Shown: one piece after another, positions 42,693 through 51,428 of the stretch | Position numbering within the stretch: the stretch's first letter is position 1 | Layout of the letters: every line of letters starts with the position of its first letter | Origin: an uncultured Anaeroplasmataceae bacterium | GTDB taxonomy: Bacteria > Bacillota_I > Bacilli_A > Acholeplasmatales > Anaeroplasmataceae | Direction of reading: 5' to 3' | Assembly (NCBI GenBank): GCA_910584005.1 | Contig: CAJTXR010000007.1 | Span: 1 to 64,000 of the forward strand | Length of the DNA stretch: 64,000 bases | Notes under the pieces: generated by a model | Database searches by the model: none | The model's input: only the letters and a program-made list of their open reading frames with translations | Told to the model about the DNA's origin: nothing | Translations under genes and position numbers: made by a program

Positions 42693-44799
42693 ATTTTGTT
42701 AAAAGACGAATTTCTTGATTACAAGCATCTAATACATATTCAATTTCAGGTTTTAAAGTTCCTTCAATAATTTTAGTAGCAATATAGGTTTCAATATGTT
42801 TTTGAATATATCGTTTAACAGGTCGAGCTCCAAATTCAATATTAAAACTTTCCTCTAAAATATAGGATTTTAAAGCATCTGTAAAAGTAATGCTTATGCC
42901 TTGAGAGAGAAGCCTTATGTCTAAGTCTTTTAGCATTTTCGTTACAATTTTTATTTGTACTGCTTTGTTTAGTGGGTGAAATGTAATAATTTCATCAATT
43001 CGATTTAAAAATTCAGGTCTAAAATATTCTTTTAATAAGGCTTGAATTTTTTCTTCTCGAACATTATCTTGTAAAAGGAATTCACTACCTAAATTAGATG
43101 TCATAATTATAATGGTGTTTTTAAAGTCAACAGTTCTCCCTTGTGAATCAGATAAACGACCATCATCTAAAATTTGAAGAAGGAGATTGAAAACATCATG
43201 ATGTGCTTTTTCGACTTCATCAAATAGGATAATGGAATAAGGATTTCTACGAACCTTTTCTGTTAATTGTCCACCTTCATCATAGCCAATATATCCTGGA
43301 GGAGCTCCAATTAGTTTGGCGATACTATGAGCTTCCATATATTCGGACATATCAATTCTAATAATATGGGATTCACTATCAAATAATGCTTCAGCTAGTG
43401 CTTTAGCAAGTTCGGTTTTACCAACACCAGTTGGACCTAAAAATAGAAAGGATCCGATTGGCCTATTTTCATCCTTTATTCCTGCACGTTGTCTGATAAT
43501 CGCATCACTAATTAAATCAACAGCTTCATCCTGACCAATTACCCTATTTTTTAAAGTTTCATTCAAATGAAGAATTTTATCTTTTTCACCTTGCATTAAT
43601 TTGGATATAGGAATATTGGTCCATTTGGCGACGACCTCGGCTATTGATTCCTCATCTACAGATTCGGAAAGCAAGTGATTTTCTTTATTTCTATTTTGGT
43701 ATTCTGTGATTTCTTTTTCTAAGGCTGGGATGATGGAATATTGTAATTCAGATGCTGTTTTATAATTTCCTTCATTAAAAGCTTTTTCTAGTTCAAATCG
43801 TTTTTGATCTAAATTTTTTTTCAAATCTTTAAAATGCTGTAAATCCTTTTTTTCTTTTTGCCACTGTTCAGTTAATTCTTTTTCCTTTTGACTTAAATCC
43901 TGTAATTCCTGTTTGATTGCGTTAAGACGTTTGAAAGAAGAATCATCCGTTTCTTTTTTTAAGGCCATTTCCTCAATTCTTAATTGAGCAATTTTACGAT
44001 CTGTATCATCGAGTATTGTAGGCTTAGAGTCTAATTCCATACGAATAGAAGCACAGGCCTCATCAATCAAATCAATTGCCTTATCGGGTAAAAAACGATC
44101 AGTAATATACCGATTAGAAAGTGTAGCGGCAGCGACAATCGCATGATCTGAGATAGCAACTCCATGATGAAGCTCGAAACGTTCTTTAATACCTCTTAAT
44201 ATGGAGATTGTATCCAAAACAGTTGGTTCACTTACAAGAACTTTTTGAAATCTTCGCTCTAAAGCAGAATCTTTTTCAATATATTCTCTATATTCCTTAA
44301 GTGTTGTTGCACCAATACAATGGAGTTCCCCTCTAGCAAGCATAGGCTTGAGCATATTAGAAGCATCAAGAGCCCCATCGGATTTGCCTGCTCCAACGAT
44401 TAGATGTATTTCATCAATAAACATAATGATATTGCCTTCGGATTCTTTTATTTTATTGAGAACGGCTTTTAATCGCTCTTCAAATTCTCCACGATATTTT
44501 GCTCCTGCAACTAATGCACCCATATCCAATTCGAATATTTCCTTGTTTTTTAAAGAAGAAGGAACATCATTTGCTACAATTCTTCTGGCTAAGCCTTCTA
44601 TGATTGCCGTTTTTCCTACTCCTGGTTCTCCAATTAATACAGGATTGTTTTTCGTTTTTCGGGATAATATTTTAATGATACGTCTAATCTCATCATCTCG
44701 ACCAATAACAGGATCAATTTTCCCGTTTCGTGCTAATTCAACAACATTTCTTCCGTATTTTTCCAAAACATTTTCTTCTTTGTAATTTTGTTGTTCCAT
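42691..44799 (-). CDS. clpB: ClpB-type disaggregase lacking the N-terminal domain
   Basis: It is an Hsp100 AAA+ unfoldase that works with DnaK to rescue aggregates. AAA-1 has GEPGVGKT at residues 57-64 and IIMFIDEIHLIVGAG. A coiled-coil M-domain spans about 275-395. AAA-2 has GPTGVGKTELAKALAE near 452 and YSIILFDEVEKAH, with SNLGSE and the R-finger region GARPVKRYIQ. At 702 residues it lacks the roughly 150-residue N-domain of full ClpB. The M-domain is long enough for ClpB rather than ClpC, though its exact type is uncertain. A CIRCE operator covers the promoter. Confidence 0.9.
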   Translation of the reverse strand: MEQQNYKEENVLEKYGRNVVELARNGKIDPVIGRDDEIRRIIKILSRKTKNNPVLIGEPGVGKTAIIEGLARRIVANDVPSSLKNKEIFELDMGALVAGAKYRGEFEERLKAVLNKIKESEGNIIMFIDEIHLIVGAGKSDGALDASNMLKPMLARGELHCIGATTLKEYREYIEKDSALERRFQKVLVSEPTVLDTISILRGIKERFELHHGVAISDHAIVAAATLSNRYITDRFLPDKAIDLIDEACASIRMELDSKPTILDDTDRKIAQLRIEEMALKKETDDSSFKRLNAIKQELQDLSQKEKELTEQWQKEKKDLQHFKDLKKNLDQKRFELEKAFNEGNYKTASELQYSIIPALEKEITEYQNRNKENHLLSESVDEESIAEVVAKWTNIPISKLMQGEKDKILHLNETLKNRVIGQDEAVDLISDAIIRQRAGIKDENRPIGSFLFLGPTGVGKTELAKALAEALFDSESHIIRIDMSEYMEAHSIAKLIGAPPGYIGYDEGGQLTEKVRRNPYSIILFDEVEKAHHDVFNLLLQILDDGRLSDSQGRTVDFKNTIIIMTSNLGSEFLLQDNVREEKIQALLKEYFRPEFLNRIDEIITFHPLNKAVQIKIVTKMLKDLDIRLLSQGISITFTDALKSYILEESFNIEFGARPVKRYIQKHIETYIATKIIEGTLKPEIEYVLDACNQEIRLLTK

Positions 44800-44846
44800 A
44801 TGTATATCCCCTTTCTTTTTGTGGTTTAAACTTCAACCACAATATT

Positions 44847-44888
44847 ATTATACATCAAAAATTAGCACTGTCAATACAAGAGTGCTAA
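44847..44888 (-). promoter_or_regulatory. CIRCE operator and promoter of clpB
   Basis: TTAGCACTG (44862-44870), nine bases, GAGTGCTAA (44880-44888) match the CIRCE consensus with one mismatch; HrcA binds this site. On the minus strand TTGACA (44869-44874) and TATAAT (44847-44852), 16 bases apart, form the clpB promoter inside it. GTGGTT/AACCAC at 44821-44840 forms a leader hairpin. Confidence 0.9.
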
Positions 44889-44969
44889 AAAAGCAAAAAA
44901 ACATTTTACTGTTTGACTTTTTTTTAATGTTTTGCTATAATGAATAAGCATTTTAGTATTTGTGTGAAC

Positions 44970-45043
44970 GGCCCTGTAGCCAAGTGGTAAGGCACGGCAC
45001 TGCAACTGCCTGACCATCAGTTCGAATCTGTTCGGGGCCTCCA
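44970..45043 (+). tRNA. tRNA-Cys (anticodon GCA)
   Basis: Acceptor GGCCCTG pairs with CGGGGCC, discriminator U, and an encoded CCA follows. The anticodon stem-loop has CTGCAAC with GCA, and the T-arm has TTCGAAT. U at the discriminator is the usual cysteine identity base. It lies 81 bases from the divergent CIRCE site. Confidence 0.95.
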
Positions 45044-45080
45044 GTTTTTGTTTACCCATAAATCATTAAAATGTAAAATA

Positions 45081-45121
45081 AAAAAAGACGGATTACAAAA
45101 TTGTACATCGGTCTTTTTTTA
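45081..45121. terminator. Bidirectional terminator between tRNA-Cys and the ZIP gene
   Basis: AAAAAAGACGGAT pairs with ATCGGTCTTTTTT (one mismatch), with inner TACAA/TTGTA. Confidence 0.7.
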
Positions 45122-45122
45122 A

Positions 45123-45845
45123 TTATCCGAGCATCACATCTAAAATCATCATTATAACAAAGCCGATACAAATTCCGATATTACATAGTTTACCACTAGA
45201 AGATGGGATTAATTCATCCACAACAACAAAAATCATAGCACCAGCGGCAAAACTAAGTAAATAAGGCATTGTCGGATTAATATAATACATAAGAAGATAG
45301 GCGATGACACTTGCAATAGGTTCTACGATTCCTGATAATACACCATAAATGAAGGCTTTAAATTTTGGCTTTTCAGGAATTAAATTTAAAGAAATGATGC
45401 TTCCTTCAGGAATGTTTTGAATGCCGATTCCAATACTTAAGGCTAATGCGGTTGTTGCAATAAAGGCATCTCCTGTCATAGCAGCAGCAAATGCTACTCC
45501 TACAGACAACCCTTCAGGGATATTATGGATGACAACTGCTAAATTAAGCATATTCACATTTTTTTGCCTTTTGGCGACATAAATATCAAAAACCATCAAG
45601 GAAAGCATTCCAAGTATAAAACCAATTGCAGCAGGGATATAACAGGTAAGGGGGTTATCTCCAGACAGTTCAATTGCTGGAATAATTAAACTCCATATAG
45701 AAGCTGCAAGCATAACTCCTGCCGCAAATCCCTGTAATAAATTTTTTATATTTAAATTAATATTTTTTTTTACTAAAAAAACAAGTAAGGATCCTAGTGA
45801 TGTTCCGATTAATGGAATCAAAAAGCCTATAATAAGAATTGCCAT
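45123..45845 (-). CDS. ZIP-family divalent metal transporter
   Basis: The two metal-site helices carry VVIHNIPEGLSVGVAF and GIGIQNIPEGSIISLN, the HNxPEG and QNxPEG motifs of ZupT/ZIP carriers (zinc, also iron or manganese). About eight membrane helices span 240 residues. AGGTGG upstream favours ATG 45845; a GTG at 45854 overlaps that site. It is a single gene on the minus strand, with no metal-responsive operator recognised. Confidence 0.9.
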   Translation of the reverse strand: MAILIIGFLIPLIGTSLGSLLVFLVKKNINLNIKNLLQGFAAGVMLAASIWSLIIPAIELSGDNPLTCYIPAAIGFILGMLSLMVFDIYVAKRQKNVNMLNLAVVIHNIPEGLSVGVAFAAAMTGDAFIATTALALSIGIGIQNIPEGSIISLNLIPEKPKFKAFIYGVLSGIVEPIASVIAYLLMYYINPTMPYLLSFAAGAMIFVVVDELIPSSSGKLCNIGICIGFVIMMILDVMLG

Positions 45846-45980
45846 TTTTACCACCTATTACTATTAGTATGTTTTTTTTAATGTATAGTATTAGGTGTTT
45901 TTTAATTTTTTTGCAAAAAAATGTCAAAATCATTTTTTTTATGATATAATCAAATTATATTTGGAAAAGAGGTTTAGGAA

Positions 45981-46856
45981 ATGGAGAAAATCACATATAA
46001 AAAATCACTTGCTGCAAAATTAATTTTATCTCAAAATGCAATTGAGTATTATCAATCGATTAAGGATTTATGTGCAACACATAAAAAAGTAAATACGAGA
46101 ATGAGTTTCGGTAAGGAAACAATAACATTTGGCAGAAGTAAAGTTGCTGCAATCAAAATGTCTGTAAAAAATTTATCCTTGCATTTAGCATTAGATCCTC
46201 AAAAGTATGTGGGAACAAAATATCACTTTAAAGATCGTTCTTTAACAAAACAGGGACAGATTTATCCTATGGCTGTGAGTATAAAGAGCAATCGTGGGTT
46301 AAAATACGCCTTAGAATTACTAGAGGATGCATTAAAACTTGCTGGGGCAGAAACGCTATGTTTGGCTGAATCTATTAATTATCATGAGGTTTTCTATCCA
46401 AGAAGTTTTGAGCAATTAATTCAAGAAGGTTTAATTAAAAAATACATTAAAAATGTAGATGAATTAACGGAAGATGAAGAAGATTTGGTTGATGATTTTA
46501 TGGACGAAGAAGAGGATGATATAGAGGATGAAGAGGTTAAATTGTATCATGTAAACTTCACTGCAAAACTTTTGTATGAAGCTCAAAATCAAGCTGAGGG
46601 TTTATATATAATTTCTAGTTTTTATAATTGGGATGAAGCAAAAGCAATCCCAATGAAAAAATGTGCAGATGGGGCTTTTATTGCTTCTATGGAGGTTCCT
46701 GCTAATACAGCTTTAGAATTTAAAATTTGTCGCAGTAAAAATTGGAAAGATGTTGAAAAAGGAATTTGGAAAGAAGAAATTGTGAATCACAATTATGTAA
46801 TTGTGGATCGAGATTTAGAAATAGAAGATTTGATTTATAATTTTAGAAAAGATTAA
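45981..46856 (+). CDS. Two-domain protein with C-terminal CBM48-like domain
   Basis: Residues 1-125 contain NTRMSFGKETITFGRSKVAA and LHLALDPQKYVGTKYHFKD, a conserved but uncharacterised domain of Bacillota proteins. An acidic linker (about 165-190, rich in E and D) follows. Residues 195-291 resemble a carbohydrate-binding (AMPK-beta/CBM48) fold: GLYIISSFYNWDEAKAIPM and LEFKICRSKNWKDVEKG. A role in glycogen or glycan sensing is possible but inferred. It heads a run of four tightly packed genes. Confidence 0.5.
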   Translation: MEKITYKKSLAAKLILSQNAIEYYQSIKDLCATHKKVNTRMSFGKETITFGRSKVAAIKMSVKNLSLHLALDPQKYVGTKYHFKDRSLTKQGQIYPMAVSIKSNRGLKYALELLEDALKLAGAETLCLAESINYHEVFYPRSFEQLIQEGLIKKYIKNVDELTEDEEDLVDDFMDEEEDDIEDEEVKLYHVNFTAKLLYEAQNQAEGLYIISSFYNWDEAKAIPMKKCADGAFIASMEVPANTALEFKICRSKNWKDVEKGIWKEEIVNHNYVIVDRDLEIEDLIYNFRKD

Positions 46857-46901
46857 ATGAGTAGAGGTCCTTTGGGACCTTTTCATTATTGGAGGAATAA
46901 C

Positions 46902-47981
46902 ATGTTAGGAACAACCGTAAAAGTAATTGTGGATCGGCCGATTCATTCAATCCACCCTACACATCTAGATATCAAATATGAAGTGAATTATGGATATATA
47001 AAAGGTATTTTTTCTCCTGTAGATCATGAGGAACTAGATGCATACATTCTAGGTGTTTATGAACCAGTTCAAACTTTTGAAGGAAGAGTTATTGCCATAA
47101 TTCATCGTGAAAATGAAGAAGATAAACTTGTTGTTGCAAATCAACCTTTTTCCAAACAAACAATCTATGAAAAAACATTTTTTATAGAGCAGTATTTCAC
47201 CTCTTATATTGAGATGGAATATACAACAAAAGAAGATATTTTATTTGATTTAAAAAGAAATGGCTTCGTTCAAGAAGATTATGTAATGATCCATTCTAGT
47301 TTGAAAAGTTTTGGTAAAATTAAAGGAGAAGATATTGTTGATGCTTTCACCCGATTTTTTAAGGATGGGCTTGTTATTTTTCCGACACATACTTGGGCAA
47401 CCATTCGAGAAGATGGTCAGATTTTTAATGTTGATAAGGAGCCTTCTTGTGTTGGGGCATTAACTAATATTGCTTTAAAGACAAAAGGTTTTAAAAGAAG
47501 TCTTCATCCTACCCATTCGGTTTGTGCATATGGAAAAAATAAGGAGAAGTATTTAGACTTAGATTTAAACGCTACAACTCCTGTATCTCCTTACGGGTGT
47601 TTTGGAAAGTTAAAAGATTTTCATGCGAAAATCATTTTTATGGGAGCTCCATTATCTAAAAATACTTTTATTCATAGTATAGAAGAAGAAATGAATGTGG
47701 AAGATCGTTTTACGAATAAAATTTATGAATTTATTTCTAAAGGGTATGGAACTGAAAAAATATATCATATGCCAAGACATTATTCAACTAAAAATGAACA
47801 TTTAAGTGAGCATTATACAAAATTATTGCCTCATTTTTTAAACAATGGCATTGCTAAAAAAACTCATATTGGGAATAGTTTGACTTATATCATTGATGCA
47901 GAACAATGCTATGGCTATGTAAGAAATTTATTAGAAAAAAATATTCATCTTTTTGATGATTATGAAGATTATGAGGATTAA
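46902..47981 (+). CDS. Pyrophosphatase-like domain fused to an AAC(3)-type acetyltransferase
   Basis: Residues 1-95 (GTTVKVIVDRPIHSIHPTHL, NYGYIKGIFSPVDHEELDAY) resemble a short inorganic-pyrophosphatase-like paralogue. Residues 105-359 resemble the Antibiotic_NAT family: YVMIHSSLKSFGKI, VIFPTHTWA, RSLHPTHSVCAYG and VSPYGCFGKL. AAC(3) enzymes acetylate aminoglycosides, but many relatives act on other amines. ATG 46902 follows GGAGG; the in-frame ATG at 46857 starts in a hairpin (AGGTCC/GGGACCT) and is not used. The fusion is unusual. Confidence 0.75.
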   Translation: MLGTTVKVIVDRPIHSIHPTHLDIKYEVNYGYIKGIFSPVDHEELDAYILGVYEPVQTFEGRVIAIIHRENEEDKLVVANQPFSKQTIYEKTFFIEQYFTSYIEMEYTTKEDILFDLKRNGFVQEDYVMIHSSLKSFGKIKGEDIVDAFTRFFKDGLVIFPTHTWATIREDGQIFNVDKEPSCVGALTNIALKTKGFKRSLHPTHSVCAYGKNKEKYLDLDLNATTPVSPYGCFGKLKDFHAKIIFMGAPLSKNTFIHSIEEEMNVEDRFTNKIYEFISKGYGTEKIYHMPRHYSTKNEHLSEHYTKLLPHFLNNGIAKKTHIGNSLTYIIDAEQCYGYVRNLLEKNIHLFDDYEDYED

Positions 47982-47984
47982 AAT

Positions 47985-48482
47985 ATGAAAGTTATAAAGA
48001 AACAAAATAATAGTAAAATGTGTATGATTTGTGGCATGGACAATTCTTTTGGTGTTCAAGCTCAATTTTATGAAATGGAAGATCAAAGTCTTTGTGGTAA
48101 GTTTACTTTTAAAGAGGAACACCAAAGCTATCCGGGAAGAGTTCATGGAGGAATGATTAGTGCGATGTTAGATGAACTAGCCTGTCGAGCATTTTGGATA
48201 TTAGAACCGAAAAAATTAGCTGTAACTTTTGATTTAGAAACAAAATATAGAAAGCCAGTCCCTTATGGAGTTGAATTAAAGGGGAGAGGAAAAATCTTAA
48301 AGCATACCTCACGTTATTTTGTGGCAGAGTGTTTTATCTTAAATGAACAAAATGACATTTTGGCAGAAGGAATCATAAAATATCTCATTTTACCCGATGA
48401 ACAAATTAGTGATGCTTCCTATGAGGATGAGATGTGCTATTTTATAAAAGATGAAATTGAGGATATTGATTTATGCGACTAG
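47985..48482 (+). CDS. PaaI-type hotdog thioesterase
   Basis: HGGMISAMLDELACRAF at about residues 51-67 is the hotdog active-site segment (HGG..a...D). LETKYRKPVPYGVELKGRGK continues the fold. Such enzymes hydrolyse acyl-CoA thioesters; the acyl group is unknown. It follows the previous gene by three bases and overlaps the pseudouridine synthase by ten. Confidence 0.75.
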   Translation: MKVIKKQNNSKMCMICGMDNSFGVQAQFYEMEDQSLCGKFTFKEEHQSYPGRVHGGMISAMLDELACRAFWILEPKKLAVTFDLETKYRKPVPYGVELKGRGKILKHTSRYFVAECFILNEQNDILAEGIIKYLILPDEQISDASYEDEMCYFIKDEIEDIDLCD

Positions 48483-49168
48483 ATAAAATGCTTGCTCATT
48501 TGGGGTATGGTTCTCGAAAAGAGGTCAAGGAGTTCATCCGAAAAGGATGTGTAATGGTCAATGGTACTATTGTTGTAGATGATGATTTTAAAGTGGATGA
48601 AACTTTAGATGAAGTTACTTTTTTAGGAAAAGAACTTCATTATGAGCACTATCGGTATTTTTTGTTAAATAAGCCTGCTGGATATGTAAGTGCTACCTAT
48701 GACTCTTATGATCCCACGGTGATTGATTTGATTTCGCATCATGAAAATAAAGATTTATTTCCTGTTGGAAGGTTAGATAAAGACACAACTGGACTATTAC
48801 TGATCACAAATGATGGTAAATTAGCTCATAATCTTTTAGTTCCGAATAAACATGTAGATAAAATTTATGAATTGACCTTTACAGGTGAATTTAAAGAAGA
48901 ATATTTTCAACGCTTTACTGAAGGAATTCTATTAGAAGATGGATATCGATGTAAGCCTGCTTCTTTTAAACTTATAGAAAAGAATCAAGGCCTTATAACG
49001 ATTCAAGAAGGAAAATATCATCAGGTGAAGCGAATGATGAACGCTTTAGATATGGAGGTTCAAACGCTAAAAAGAATTTCTTTTGGAAAATTACAGTTAC
49101 CGCAAGATTTAAAAGAAGGCGAATACATAGAACTTAGCAAAGAACAAATTCAACAAATTTTTTCTTAA
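48473..49168 (+). CDS. RsuA-family rRNA pseudouridine synthase
   Basis: An S4 RNA-binding domain (RLDKMLAHLGYGSRKEVKEF) leads, and the catalytic segment is PVGRLDKDTTGLLLITNDG, with the Asp that forms the covalent intermediate. At 231 residues it matches RsuA/YtzF-type enzymes that modify 16S rRNA. It overlaps the thioesterase by ten bases. It is probably constitutive, as no regulator site is visible. Confidence 0.85.
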   Translation: MRLDKMLAHLGYGSRKEVKEFIRKGCVMVNGTIVVDDDFKVDETLDEVTFLGKELHYEHYRYFLLNKPAGYVSATYDSYDPTVIDLISHHENKDLFPVGRLDKDTTGLLLITNDGKLAHNLLVPNKHVDKIYELTFTGEFKEEYFQRFTEGILLEDGYRCKPASFKLIEKNQGLITIQEGKYHQVKRMMNALDMEVQTLKRISFGKLQLPQDLKEGEYIELSKEQIQQIFS

Positions 49169-49421
49169 TATTCTCTATTTTTTAAAGCAAAAAAAATAAA
49201 AAATAATCAAGCATGTTATACCGGACAGAACCTAGCAAATATAAATGAAAATTTTAATTTTATTATTTTCAATAAAAATAATTTATAATGAAACAAAACA
49301 ATTTTTAAGATTGCAAAAATTACTAAAATTTAGTCAATTAATTCAAGGCTTTTTCTTGTATTTATTGATAAGATTTGATAAAATATTTTAAAATGGTTGA
49401 AAAGACAGGTGGGGAAAACCT

Positions 49422-50840
49422 ATGGATTTTTTTGGTATTATACCAGACAATTTTTTTTCATTATTAGCTTCTAAGAATAAGCGGATTTACTTAGCTTCCA
49501 TACTGCAAAGCTTTAAGACATATGAAACAGGCTCTATTCTAGGAATAGAGAAAAAAATTGTTGTTGATGATTTGGTTAACTTTTTAGACAATGGCTCCCT
49601 CTTATATGATGTAGAGGATGAAGAAGATGAGGAATCAAATCCCCAATCAAAAAGAGAACTTGCAAATTACATTTTAAGAAGAATGGAAGAATGTGGTTGG
49701 ATTTATATTGATGTGACCAATGACTATGAAGAAATTCTTAACTTCTCAGATACAGCGATTATTATTTGTGAGGCTTTAATCAATGCTTATCCAAATGCCT
49801 TTGAAAGCATGGATGGAGAAGAGGATTCTTATGAAATTCACGCTAATGAGTATCAAGGGTATATATATACAATTTATTCTTTATTAATGAATCCAGAAAA
49901 TGTCGATTACGCAATGACCTTTGACTTGATTTATAGCAATACGAAGCAGTTAATCCGAGCATTAAGGCGATTAGATAGTAGATTAAAAGAATATATTAGC
50001 AGTGTTGTAGAAACATCTGAAATTAAAGAACTAATGGAGCGATTGATGTCATTTAAAACAGAGGTATACGATCGTAGCTATGTAAAAATGAAAACATCGG
50101 ATAACATCAATCGATATCGCTTGGCTATCGTTTCTAAATTAGAAGAATTAGAGGCAAATGAGTTTGCTATGAGTATGATTATCAATGATTACAGAAGAAG
50201 GTATTCTTCTATGGAGCTTGCTACCGCAAAGGCCAATAAGGCGATTGATGAAATCATCGATGTTTTTAATTCTATTGATCACTTTGTCTTAGAAATTGAT
50301 AATAAAAACCGAACTTACATCAATTCAACAATAGGAAAGATTAAGTTTTTATTAAGTGAAGATGATAATGTTATTGGTAAACTAAATCGGATTTTAAAAT
50401 ATATTAAGGATACGAATCATGTAAATAAAATTGATAAATCTATGCGGTTGGTAGATACTTTATATACATTGAATCGGACAAAGATTTTTGCTGGAGAAAA
50501 TTCATTATATACACCAAGAGGTAGTTATACTCGTAATTATAATCAAATGCTAGATGATTTAGATTTTGGTGGATTTGAGCTTACTGATGAATTTATGAAG
50601 CAATTTAAATCAGCTTATAATGAAATTGAAATTAAAAATTTCTTAGAAGCAAATATGGTAGAAAATACTTTAATTGCCAGTCATATGATTCCTTACAATG
50701 CGGATGATACTACTGTATTAATGACTGTTTATTCGGTTATGTATGCTGCTAATTTAGAATATGATATAACTATTTTTGATAAGATGATTGAGCATAAGCG
50801 TTATCGATTAAAGGATTTTATAATTAAGAGGAGAGGGTAA
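49422..50840 (+). CDS. mksF: MksF/JetA-like condensin subunit
   Basis: The 472-residue protein opens DFFGIIPDNFFSLLASKNKR and has the winged-helix-like ELANYILRRMEECGWIYID, as in JetA/MksF proteins (DUF5716). A long helical middle follows. It is first of a four-gene unit, with the MksE-like gene four bases on. JetA/MksF is the kleisin-like subunit of MukBEF-type condensins. No JetD/MksG nuclease is encoded next to it, so a role in chromosome segregation is more likely than plasmid defence. Confidence 0.8.
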   Translation: MDFFGIIPDNFFSLLASKNKRIYLASILQSFKTYETGSILGIEKKIVVDDLVNFLDNGSLLYDVEDEEDEESNPQSKRELANYILRRMEECGWIYIDVTNDYEEILNFSDTAIIICEALINAYPNAFESMDGEEDSYEIHANEYQGYIYTIYSLLMNPENVDYAMTFDLIYSNTKQLIRALRRLDSRLKEYISSVVETSEIKELMERLMSFKTEVYDRSYVKMKTSDNINRYRLAIVSKLEELEANEFAMSMIINDYRRRYSSMELATAKANKAIDEIIDVFNSIDHFVLEIDNKNRTYINSTIGKIKFLLSEDDNVIGKLNRILKYIKDTNHVNKIDKSMRLVDTLYTLNRTKIFAGENSLYTPRGSYTRNYNQMLDDLDFGGFELTDEFMKQFKSAYNEIEIKNFLEANMVENTLIASHMIPYNADDTTVLMTVYSVMYAANLEYDITIFDKMIEHKRYRLKDFIIKRRG

Positions 50841-50843
50841 GAA

Positions 50844-51428
50844 ATGTTTAGTACATATGAAACAATGAATACAACTCAACAAAATCAATTTAGAGATACA
50901 GCAAATAAACTTTTAGCAAATACTTTTTTATGTAGAGATAAGAAGGATAATAAAGAAAATTATTATTTTTTAATGAGTTATAAAGATTTATTTGATGAGT
51001 TTTTTAAAATTTTAGGATATGAAATATTAATAGATACAGCTAGTGGATCTGTAATGTTAGATGGTGCAAGTGCCTCTAATACTTTAAAATTAAAAAGGGA
51101 TGAATCTGTTATTCTATTAATTTTACGTCTTTTATATCATGAAAAGGCTAAGGATACTTCTTTAAATGATAATATTGTTTGTACAGTAGCTGATATTCAT
51201 ACAAAGTACGATTATTTGCAAATCAAAAGAAAGTTGAACAAAACAGATTTGGTTTCGGCAATTCGTTTATTAAGACGATATAATCTAATTGAGGTTACTG
51301 GTGATGTTACAAGCTCTGCATGTAGAATTGTCATTTTACCGACAATGCTTATGGCAATTAAAAGTGAGGACATCAATGATGTATATCAAACAATTATGCG
51401 TATTGCTTCTGAGGAAGGTGACAAATAA
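50844..51428 (+). CDS. mksE: MksE/JetB-like condensin subunit (DUF4194)
   Basis: The 194-residue protein has LLILRLLYHEKAKDTSLND and AIRLLRRYNLIEVTGDV, segments of the DUF4194/JetB winged-helix protein. It overlaps the ATPase gene by one base (TAATG). MksE stabilises the kleisin and SMC complex. Order F-E-B matches the typical mks/jet operon. Confidence 0.8.
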   Translation: MFSTYETMNTTQQNQFRDTANKLLANTFLCRDKKDNKENYYFLMSYKDLFDEFFKILGYEILIDTASGSVMLDGASASNTLKLKRDESVILLILRLLYHEKAKDTSLNDNIVCTVADIHTKYDYLQIKRKLNKTDLVSAIRLLRRYNLIEVTGDVTSSACRIVILPTMLMAIKSEDINDVYQTIMRIASEEGDK

